DNA from: Cruorifilaria tuberocauda
Taxonomy: Eukaryota; Nematoda; Chromadorea; Rhabditida; Onchocercidae
DNA: 64,000 nt
Assembly (NCBI GenBank): GCA_013365365.1
Contig: JABVXU010000045.1
Coordinates: forward strand, 124,001 to 188,000
Direction of reading: 5' to 3'
Of the stretch, positions 19,752 to 30,857 are shown one piece after another; position 1 is the first letter of the stretch, and each line of letters begins with the position of its first letter. Position numbers and translations under genes: made by a program. Under the pieces are notes generated by a model that searched no databases, was not told the DNA's origin, and worked only from the letters and a program-made list of their open reading frames with translations.

Positions 19752-22700
19752 TTAGCAACTTGCTTTGGCTTGAATAGGTTGTATAGGAATTTCCATGGTA
19801 GCTTGCTTATTTGAAAACGGTGATTCTGCTACTGGTATGCATGATGAACGGGTGAAGCCGCTTACTAATGGTGGTATCGCATCTGTGCATTGCTGAGATT
19901 TTAATACGCATCCAAAACGAACTCGAGCTGAATCTGACCAAAGATTATCTGCCTGTACTAATACTTTGCAAAGAAGTCGATAGGTATGTGCAGCAATCTC
20001 TTTGAATTCATTTTCCCGTGGACAAAATAGGATCGAACTTCGGTCAGGATAGTCTGTCTGTAAAATTTGTCTCCTCATACCGCTAGAAAACAAAATTTTA
20101 AAAATGTTAAATTATTTTTGTCTGAATTCCAAAGTTTTCCCATTATTTTACATTACAATGTTCTAATTATGGATGTGTAAGGAAATTGTTATTAGATATC
20201 GTAAACGTTCCCTAAGTAATATATTATCGGCATATACATTATCATATACAACATCATTATCCTTTCCTATGCGTTTACTTGAGTAATATAAATCAACCTT
20301 TATTCTGAATCGAGAAATATCCTTTTTACTAAAATTATGTAACAAAATATTTATTGAGATTCCAAGCGGTAATCCAACGACAAAACGTATTGGCTCGCTA
20401 GGAGTTTCTGATGGTTCAACAATCTGGAAAGCAATCTATAAGAAAAAAGAGAGACTTGGAGAAGAAAGTAGATTCCTGTAGCATGGAAGCGATAGACGAA
20501 GTATTTCCAGTCGATAATATTTTATAATCCAAAATAGTAAACCTGAGCCCACTTAATAGAAATGCTGCCAAGCGATGCAAATTTTTTCTGCAACAGAACT
20601 GCATGAGACTGGAACAAAGCAGTCAAGCTTGAACCGCTAATGAATTTCTTCGTTTGCATTATTACGAAAATCCTTTCAATTCCAGTTAACACTTCAGCCA
20701 TGGATTCACTTGGAGAGACTGCCAATGACCGACATCGTCTTGAATATATAAATTATAAAAAACAGAAAAGTGAGTGATTCAGCTGCAATTATAACTTGAC
20801 GGTTAATATATTTTTTCTCGATATCTTATCATGGAGAATAGATAATTAGAATCTTTGATGGTAAGGAAAAAAGAAATACTCTTTAAATCGAATCACTTCC
20901 GCTTCTATAAGCTGAGCTGCATTTGTGCAAGTTAGAGGTTTTATATCGAATAACGCTGCTAGACGCAAAATTGAAAACTGGAAATGAAATTCTTCAAGTG
21001 TAGCTAACATCACCGTATCCACAGATGAAAAGTCATTGTCAGCACGTTCCAAAAGTCTGAGACCCTGCAGAAAGAAAACTAGAACCAACTTTGAACGACT
21101 GAGTGAAAGAAAAACCTGAGAATATTTACCTCATCAATAGCATTGAGCGCAGTTTGTAAATCGCCACCGTAGGAAAGAATTTTGACACTGAGTTCACACT
21201 GTGTAAGAATTTTCAACAAGCAAGACAAAAATTGTGCTGTACCCGCTACTCCCTCATCGCCTTTACATAATGCATTCATATCTCTGCAGAAACAAATTAT
21301 TTCTAGTGCAGCAAAATTTTAATTTCTGACTATAATCGATGGAAGCGCTTCTAACTGTGAATTCTTTGAAAACTTGAAAGAATAGTTTCAGACCAAGAAA
21401 TTTAGTTTTTACGAAGTGCATTACCATCAAATGTTCTAGCTAAGCTTCAATGACTACATCAACATCCAATCCAATTAATGTATGATTTATTTTCCATGTA
21501 TAGATTTTAAGCATACTACTAGAGCTTGAGTAAAAACAGTACTTGAGTAAAAGCCTTTTTTCAATCATTCGCTGTTGATAAGATCGAGAGTGAGAAGCTT
21601 CCTGCATCATTTCATATGTACGTTCTAAGATGGCACGAGTTCTTTCTCCAACTTCTGCCAATTTTTTGTTGATAGAAAGATTATTTGTGCTGGAAGCACC
21701 ATCATCCGAAAATGCCTAAATAGTTGAGAATTTTGCACAAAACTATTTGCCAACTTCTTGGAAAAACATACATAATTTAGTTTCCAAAAATTCACCTCGA
21801 TCATAGGTACTAAAAGCGGCATTGAGCAGCGCAGAAATTTATAATGACGCACAGCAAATGCTGGCAATAAGGAACATATGGGATCATGAGCACTTGCAGC
21901 ATTTAATATTAATATAAGCTTGGCCAAATCTGCAAAAAACTAGAAGACTAAGAAACCTTCGCTAGCAATCAGAAAAAGACCAATTCGAATATTAGTTTTG
22001 TTAGTTGTTCTTTCATTTCTAATTTTTTTCCTAAATGCAAGTTTCTGACAGTTGTTAGCATAAACTGCAACACATGTCTGCTAGTTCATTTTCTTTACGT
22101 CATTAGATGAACAGCCAGCATTTCTAAAATCCCTGAAAATACTGGTAAAAATGTTCAAATCAAATGCATACAGAAATGATCGTCAACTGCTGGCTCGGTG
22201 ATATCGAAGACGGGATGCAATTCAAGCAATTCATCAGATAAAAGTTGTACAAATGTTGCATGACGGCGACCAAGATCACTCATACATCTAAGTTTTGAAA
22301 AAGCTAATTTGAAGCACCTTGATTGAGAAATATAGAAAAATCCCTATAAAAATATGGAAAAGAAAATTAAACCTACTTGAAAACTGATTGACGATCAATC
22401 GGAAATCTTCTCATGCAATTAAGTAGTGCTTTGACAACATATCGAAGACAATCAGGCGTACCCAATGTTGATCTTGAGAGTAATACACGCAAAGCTTCCC
22501 TACTGTCCGGGAAAGCATCCTTAAAATGATACAAATCAAATAAAACATCCATTGCGAAAAAAATAAAAAATTAATCGAAATTGGAAAAAAATATAATACT
22601 AACGTCAAGAACGGTTAAAATGGTGTCCAGCTGTTCTTTCTGCAATATGCCGTGAACAACTAGCGGTGTCAAGGCCCGTACGGCATCTAAGCGCACCTTA

Positions 22701-25700
22701 AACTCGTTCAGATTTTAAGTTTGATTATTGTTTACTGCAAAAGATAAAAGAAATAACTTGCATTTATATATGTAAAGAGACGTTACATGACAAAAATTAG
22801 TTTCGATACAAATTGACACAAAAGAATGAAAATGGAATCATAAAAATTGAAAATATCTCACGCAACAATGTTTTGCTAATGAAACTATGGAACCTGCTCA
22901 ATCTCATCGTTGAACATATCGGCTAAATGATCTAAAGCAGCAGCTGCTAAGAATGGACGATCAGCGGCCAGCTGGCCGAGAGAATAAACACCAGCCTGTC
23001 GAACAACTAAAAATTTTACAACTTATGTTGTTGGTAAAAATTGCTTAAATATGCTTAAAGATATGCATATGCTAAAAGAAATTACGTCAATGAAATAAAA
23101 AGAGCAACAATCCCTCCAAAACCAAAAAATTCATTTTGGAGTCCTTTTATATTTTCAAAATTTTAAACCTTAAAACTACTGCTGATAATAATACCAAATA
23201 TACCCATAAATTCATCCTCTAACGCTGTTACAAAAGCACCACAAGCTCCTGAAGAAATGATGCTAGTTTGTTCTTCGTCGAATCTCTCCACTGGAACATC
23301 TTCTCCTAATTTCTTCCCCGTTGACCATTCACTTGTTGTTTGTGAGCGCCGACGTCGTGATCCATATGCTTGAGGTTTTTTTGAAGCACCTTCACGTGTT
23401 TTTGACATCTGGAAGAGATATCATGGATTCACAGATTTTTGCTGAATCTAATAAAGTAAGCTTACCCGCATAGCATTCAGCAATTTCTTGTCAAGCGTTT
23501 GATCCAAAAAAGAATCGGAAACTTGTTTAAAACTACCCAAAAGTCGGGCAGCAATAGCGCGAACAGTGACCTAAAATAAGCTTCAGAAATTTTGCTACAT
23601 ATTTTCTGCGACAAAATATTTTTGGATAAATCTCGAATTTTATAGAATAGTGCTGAAGTCGTAAAGAAAACAGTTTTTTAATAAAAATTAGAGGAAATTA
23701 CAAGTTGGAAAGTTAACATCTCACCTCAACATCATTTATTGCATGACACACAGAAGCAAATGCATCGTCCACCAGTCGCAGCCTTGCACCATTTCGACCA
23801 ATGATTTCCCTTAACATTTTAATTTCCATGAAGTGAAGCGGTATTTATAAAAAAGTATGAAATTTTCATGGAAAATTAAGAAAATATTTAGCCTTCCAAC
23901 AATTTATCACATACAAAATATGAAAAAAATGAACTAAAATTATTGACTAATGAATATTACGTTTCAGGACGGTGATCTGCGAATACTTTCAATATATAAA
24001 GCGCTTCTGTTCGAACGATTTTCGATGAATTTTCACAAAGCTAAAAATAATTTCTCAATATGTGTTCAAAGTATATGTGAAAAAGTTTCAGCAAATTTAG
24101 TGAAAAAAAAAGCATAAAATCAACATCAATAATAACGGACATAAATATAAAAATTTTATAGAAGCTCTGAATATCGCATTCAACAAAAGTGAATTTTTCT
24201 TTTGCATTCACACTCAAATTATTCGAAATACAGAAAAGAAAACAAACGCTTCTAATTTTAATTTTTTGAGAGGAAAAAAATCACTTATTTGTAAACTTTT
24301 AAATAATGTAGATAATTTAACCAATATAGAACTCTGTTATATTAAAGTTATAAAAACATACATTTTTTACTTGCTGGTAAATAGAAAAACTAAGTAAGCG
24401 GCCACTCGCAGCCATTGCCGAAAGACCCTTTACTGCAGCTATTCGCACTCGTGAATCACGATCTTCTGCCATTTTTGATAAAAGTTTTTCAAGCCACAGA
24501 AATTCTTGTACTGCGCACAGCTCTTTGCCTAAAAAAATATACCAAAAATCATTATACATCTAGTTCGTTAGCTAACAGCAGCCTTTTGGCTAACCCTGTC
24601 ACTGCTCCACTATTAGCTTTACATTTTCCTTTAGACAGTTGAAGACTTACCGTGGCTAGAAATATGAATAAATTGTACCTTTTAACAAACATGTTACAAA
24701 AAAATTGATAGCAGCGATGCGATTATTCTGGTCTGTTGAACGCATACTTTCCTCAGCCACACCAATCATTTGTTGCATGAATTGACCCATGTTTAAGCCT
24801 TCAGATAATGCCCATTCAAAAAGCGATAATAGCGAAGCGTATATAGCAGGTCGATGAAATAGGCTGCAAAGATACTGTAAAAACTATTTCGATCAGTAAA
24901 AATAATGAGCAGAAAAACTAACTTGGTCTTCGTAACTGGATATCGAAATTAATATAATGAATAAATATAAAAGAAGTTTTAATAAAATATCTAACATTTA
25001 ACCAATCAAGAAATACTAGCCATTCTGTAAATGAACTGATTTTTATTTATTATGTTATTGCAATGAAAAATGCTATTTACTGCTCAAAAGATCCAAATAT
25101 AAAAAAATGAAATATGACTCTAAACATTTTTGAATGAGAAAATTTGGGGATGAGATACTGTAATATACTGCTGGACAATCACTTTATTACATTCTCTTCT
25201 TCATTATGTGATCAATGATCATCTACCTCTATATTCAGGATAACTTTCCACTTTTTGGTCTACAGGTCAAAAAATTTTTAATCCAGAACATACCTTATTT
25301 CTTTTTTATTCTTATTATCAGCCACCAACACTACGATTTCAGCCCATATATTTTTCTTCATATCAGCCGATTTACAGATGTGAAGTACATAGAGTAAGCA
25401 AGTATTAGTTACAGCCATAACTTTTGAAGCCACTGCTATATGAATCAAAAGTTTTGCACAATAAATCTGTGAATCATCACTGAGAACAGACAAATGTTCA
25501 CCGGAAAATTCTCGTAAGGATGAAAATATCCTGAATGAATTGGAGGATGAATGAAGCCATCAAGAGAAACAATGATACTAAAAAAGCTAAAATCTAAACG
25601 AACAACGAATTACCCCAATTTGTCGCCATTCTCTGTATATTTTAAGCATTCTTCCAACACTATATGTGGAATGCGACCAGACAATTTCAATCCCGCTTTT

Positions 25701-26239
25701 TCTAGTTGAGTGCTGGAACTAGAATGTAGACGTGATCTTTTCGAATCTGGTGGTGTCGTTGATGACGACACAGTGGTCTGCAAAGAGAATAGATCTAGAG
25801 GAAGTGATTTTCGAATTCTTCCGTCCATTAAATTAAGAGTGAACAGGGCCTTTTCAAAAACAGTAAATCAGCATAAATGACATTAAGCTGCTGAATTTGC
25901 CAACGCTTTCAAATATAAATCATAAATCAAACAGTTTCTTCATTATGCAAATCACGAAATTCGATTTATGAAAATTAAATTCAACCGTATAAAACACAAT
26001 CGTTTTCATAGCATGGAAGCTTTCCGTACCTCTGCAAGCTTATTTTCTCAAAAAACGAACAATCCCATAGTTATATATTTAACATTGACAATATTTACCG
26101 ACAATTTGGTGATTTCATGTGGAAATGGATATTTCACGACCTGGGGTATATCGGCAGGTCTCTCTCGTTTTAATCGTTGTAACGATCGCCACTGCACGTC
26201 TTTCGAATACTTCGACGTAGACACACCTCCCTGTTGCAT
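19752..26239 (-). CDS. INTS4: Integrator complex subunit 4
   Basis: HEAT-repeat scaffold of the Integrator complex, part of the cleavage module with INTS9/INTS11 that processes snRNA 3' ends and attenuates transcription. Exons from the 5' end: 26239-26099, 25849-25614, 25530-25294, 24863-24679, 24528-24362, 24040-23961, 23809-23725, 23570-23466, 23408-23204, 23006-22894, 22696-22604, 22519-22377, 22287-22172, 21929-21796, 21715-21543, 21283-21130, 21064-20880, 20738-20543, 20435-20238, 20057-19752; about 1083 residues, all phases closed. Diagnostic blocks: DSRVRIAAVKGLSAM, LVDDAFASVCHAIND, LDQTLDKKLLNAMR, SSGACGAFVTALEDEFM, QLDTILTVLDDAFPDSREAL, FPIDRQSVFKC and HPVFDITEPAVDD. Five acceptors end in AAG. 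The first exon joins in phase but has no clear similarity; the coding start might instead be 25828. The donor near 20238 is the least certain junction. Confidence 0.92.
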
Positions 26240-26548
26240 CGGTGATATCCTGAACTGCAAAAACGTAACGATTTCATCACTTCCTTGCAATAAGCAGTCC
26301 GTTAGATTTGTGCACCCCCCGAATAGAGGGGTAGATTACTAGTTACTGTGCTGTTTCATTTACTCTCTGTAACTTTCCAGAATTATTAATTATTCTAATT
26401 ACCTCTTGTGTAATATGTTTGACTAGTCAGAGATTTTTTGATACATTCGCAGTTCATGTTTTGTTTTTACTTAGTTATAGTTATAAGTTATAAGTTGTTA
26501 GTATTATGTTTCTATGCACAATTATATAAAATAATTATTTTATAGGAA
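26240..26548. promoter_or_regulatory. divergent INTS4/PIGV promoter region
   Basis: The two genes start head to head about 300 bases apart. Each start has an acceptor-like site just upstream: TTTTTGCAG on the minus strand ending at 26255, and TTTTATAG ending at 26545 on the plus strand. Between them, 26314-26332 is a short GC-rich inverted repeat (ACCCC, spacer, GGGGT). A shared promoter is inferred. Confidence 0.4.
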
Positions 26549-29500
26549 ATGGCTGCTCGAGCAGAGAAGGAAGAAGAAAGGAATGCTAGCACTGCAGCAA
26601 TAAATTTCAAAGATCACCATATTCATAGTGATTCATGGGTTCGTTGAATTTCGAAAAAAAATATAATTTATTAGTAAAAAATTGTATCCAAAAACTTCGT
26701 CATGAAGTTAATTTTGGAGAATTTGATTATCGACTGGTGTCCGAAGTGCCATTTGTAAACTGTGATCTATAGTAATGAGATAGTCTGAGTGAATTATTCC
26801 TCCTTACAGTTGATACTGCTAGGGAATCCTCACTATGTTCGTCAAAAGTTCAAATCTAGCTTTGTCATAAAAATATTTGTCAAGTTCTTGAATTATGAAT
26901 ATGGGATAAACCTATTTAAAATATTATTAGTATTAAGATACGTGTTCGCAAATATTTGGATAAAATTTTGTTCTTTGCAGAAGGAATGCCTATGGGATGT
27001 GGAATATGCATTTTTTGTCCTAAAACAGTGCATAATAAGTCGCATATTAATATTCATTATACAGTTTTTAATGAATGTTGTAGTAACCGATTATCCTACG
27101 GACGCTTTTCAAGGAATTCCTATTCCACAAGGTTAACATCATAATATTTTGAAGTGTTGATTGGCTTATTTATTATGATTTGCTTCTGTAATTGTTTATT
27201 TACTCCTTGTATTTTAATGTACTCTATATTACAGTGGAATTATCCCAAATCGATCGCTGGATTCGCACTGCTTTTGGTGGTTTAACTAGGTGGGATGCAG
27301 TGCATTTCTTGCACATTGCTCAGTACGGCTACACTTATGAGAACAATCTTGCCTTTTTTCCTTTCTTTCCAATGTTGATTTATTGTTTCACACTTACTTG
27401 GAGCTGGGCAATACCATTCATTCATTTTTCGACAGCTGTTATACTCACCGGCATCACTATCAACTTTGTGAGATTTTTGTACTTTTGAGATATAAAAGTA
27501 AAGAAACAAACATGGGATGTTTAGATATACAGTTTAAAACGAAGAGTGCAGATAGCTTATGTGGATTACATATGCCTCTTCTATTGTAATTCAAATAACT
27601 GAAATTTTTAAAATAAAGTTTACTCATAATAACAAACTGTATTTTAATAGTGATGTTTATAAAATTTATAGGTAAGCTTTGCTCTATGCGGTCAACTATT
27701 GTATGCTTTGCTGCTCATCTTCACTAAGTCGACGAAGCTTAGTCTGCTCGCTTGCTTAGTATTTACTTTGAATCCAGCTAGCATTTTTTTTTCTGCTGTG
27801 TATTCCGAGAGTGTATATATGCTTCTAACATTTTGTGGTATGTTCGCACTCTATGCTGGCTCATCTCTGTCGCTTATGCGATATATTATCGCTGCTCTAT
27901 TTTTCTCATTCGCATTTGCAACCAGGTTAGTTTTTATTTTCCTCTTTTTTCTTTCGATAGACTAGAAACGAAAAGGGCTTGGTGTGTTTGGAAATTTTCT
28001 TTTCCTATATGACATTCTTTATTTGAGTATTGTTTTCCCGTTTGTAAAATCTAGTGCATGCTTTATGATTAGAAATATTAAAACTGCTGAATTTGTTTTT
28101 CAGATCAAATGGTGTTTTCAATTTCGGTTATATTATATTCCAGTTGACGATAGAAACAGTCTATTCAGCGTCATTACGTAAATTCATCTGGGAGCACGAC
28201 TGTGGTACTGTGTCATTGAAGGTGTGAAATCAGACGTTTTGTTGTTGTGCAGTATCCTCCCATTGTTATACGTTATATATTAAAGGTTTTCCATTTTCCA
28301 ACTTTATCATGGATTCATTTTGAAGTGATAATGTTTGTGGAAATTATAAATACAACAAATTGTCCTCATAATCAAAACGCTCACTATTCATTAACATCGT
28401 TCATGTTAGTGGATATATTTAAATTTGAGCCAAAATAGTTGGTGTGATAAATGGCAGGAGTACATGCTATTCAGATTGATAATTAAATCTTTTTATTTTT
28501 TATGGATTTTTCAGTTATTCCGCTTCATTATGGTTATTACGATATGTTGGGGCATATTTGGAAGTCAGGTGATATCTCACGATTCAAGAATACATTACAG
28601 TTTTTGTTCTTCGAATATTACTCACAGTAGAACAAATATGATGCCTGATGCTGTGTACCATTATGCACTTCAAGCGAAATTGGTCCTTCCTCATGACTTA
28701 GAAAACTTGACATGGTGTAGGTGAGCTTTTGATTTTTATATTGGTTTTTGGTAGCTTACGCACAATGTTTGAATTCTGCAAGTCTTAAAAAAGTAGTAAC
28801 AGTTTACGAACTAGGTTATATAAGAAATGAATTTATTATTCTATGAAAAAAAGGAAGGAAATAACTTGTTTTGTAGGAAGAAACGAAATATATTGTATCC
28901 AATTCCTTCATTTTATAAACATGTTCAAGAAAAATATTGGCAAGTAGAGCCTTTTGGCTACTGGCAGATAAAGAAGTTACCTTGCTTCATGATGGCCGCT
29001 CCAGCGATTTTTATCGTTTTATATGGTTTTTTTTTCGAACTCAGTCGTTTGAGAATAATGCATGGGTGCGTTGCATTATTTAGTTTCTTAGTTGCACTCA
29101 TTGTAGTGAAGCAGGTTTGAGCTGATTATTGAGCTGTTCTGTAAATAAGACGAAACACTTCTCTTTCCGTTGTTTATTGGCTTTATCGAAATTATCTAGT
29201 CAGTGCAAAACATGATTTTATATTTTAAGTATTAAGTAAAACCAAGTAGTTTCGGATCTCACCAAAAAATATCGGATTCATATTAACAGGTTTTTCATCG
29301 GAATAAAGCTGTTGGAAATGTAGATGGAAATATGAAATCTAATGTAAGCCATTTTTTCATTTAGATCATTATTTGGCATTATTCTTTCCACATTTCATGT
29401 TGCGAACAGCACTCTCCCGTTCATGATACATGCATTGGTGCTGACAGCCCTGGCTTTGGTACTGTACAATGTGGAAGTGCTCACCCGAATTCTATTTTCA

Positions 29501-29710
29501 TCATCACCATTTGTTTATCTAGTCATAGCACAATACATGGACCGTCGAACTCCTTTGGTAACATTGGATGATATACAGTATCCTACGTTTCTTCCTTTTT
29601 TCACCAATTTTTCGAGATCACATTGGATGCATGCCTTGCTACTATGTTACTTGATGGGTTATTTTTATATTGGCACACTACTATATGCTAACTGGCTTCC
29701 GTTTACCTGA
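26549..29710 (+). CDS. PIGV: PIG-V, GPI mannosyltransferase 2
   Basis: ER multi-pass enzyme that adds the second mannose to GPI-anchor precursors. Exons: 26549-26638 (probable start), 26981-27131, 27235-27467, 27672-27925, 28104-28221, 28515-28720, 28877-29114, a small 29290-29343, and a last exon from 29365 or 29410 to 29710. Landmarks: [18 protein letters not shown] and the luminal [12 protein letters not shown], the PIG-V catalytic-loop signature; [26 protein letters not shown] across an intron; [20 protein letters not shown]; and the C-terminal [16 protein letters not shown] and [10 protein letters not shown]. Most phases close. The junction into the last exon does not: the small exon ends in phase 0 while the last exon's reading frame needs phase 2. 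The first exon is supported by phase, an upstream acceptor-like TATAG and position, but not by similarity. Confidence 0.88.
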
Positions 29711-30857
29711 CACTTTATTATTTGTCATTTTGAAATCACTTTTGTTTGGCATTTTCAAACGAGACTGTATCTAAAATGTTTCATGTGAATTCTTTTTCAC
29801 TGAAGTTATGCTGAACTTGTTTCTTCTTTTTTCTACTTTGTTTTTGGTAGCTTTCATCAATGATAGGTCCTGCTTGTATATATACATGAGGATTAAAATG
29901 ACGATATTGGTAGTTTTTACTACTTGAATAACAGTAGTTGCGTTATTGATGTTATTCCTGGGATCTTCTTCTCACTTTCCATATTCACAATTTCGTAGTT
30001 GATGCTCTCCCATGATCTCATTTTCTGTTATCATTTTGTTGATCTCAGTTTATTTTTGCTGTTCACTTTACACATATTCGTATGGATTACTGCTATTTTG
30101 ATAGCTTGCTATAAAAGCGTTCGTACATTAGCATGTACAACTAGTTTGCTAGCTATAGAAGCATGTAACTTGGTTGGGAGTGAAATATCGCTTTTTGAAA
30201 CTGGGAAGAATTCAATTAATTAGCCTGACTTTCTACTGCAAAGTATAATCCTTACCAAGTACCTCAAAGTCATGCGTCCAGTCTCGAATCCTGAGTGATG
30301 CCGTCTTTCCAATGCAACTGACTACTTGCGATTAAGTTTATGTCTTAACGCAACTTCATTATTTCCAAAATATGGACGTGCGACTAGTCTTAGCTATCTA
30401 CCATTTCGCTTCACAACGCACTCAGTTCCCCTTCATACTCTCTCGATAAAATTTATATGAATGGCAACATCATTCAAAACAGTGGTATTTTAATTTTCAA
30501 CATAATTTTAAAAAACATATCAACAATGACTAAAAGAGACAGAGGAAGAAACAATAACGAATTATCCAATAAAGAAGGACTGTATCACATTTCATTCGGT
30601 TAACGCACCAATGGAATAAGCTGATAGTTTTAGTTTTTGAACATCTTTTCATTCCTATCACTTCAAAATTTCCAGCTCTTTTCATGTTTTAATATCATGA
30701 ATGTTTATAGTTTCGGTATTTATAATCTATTTATTATTAAAAAAATTTCTATGCAGAAATAACAGCCGATATCCTTCCACATTACCTAGATCAAATGGAA
30801 AGACAGCGACGCCCATCGATGAGCAACTCAGAACGAATTTATGTAATTTTAAATATT
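29711..30857. other. intergenic PIGV-eIF2 gamma (convergent)
   Basis: About 1.15 kb between convergent genes. It contains TTTATT at 30730-30735 (AATAAA on the minus strand), about 125 bases past the eIF2 gamma stop. The ORF at 29999-30223 is hydrophobic but unrecognised. Nothing else seen. Confidence 0.5.

Noticed and set aside
25968..26342. 124-codon plus-strand ORF
   Set aside because: Antisense to the proposed first INTS4 exon; no similarity and better explained by that exon.
30240..30310. TCTCGAATCC sequence resembling a tRNA T-loop
   Set aside because: No paired acceptor, D or anticodon arms around it; no tRNA cloverleaf seen anywhere in the window.
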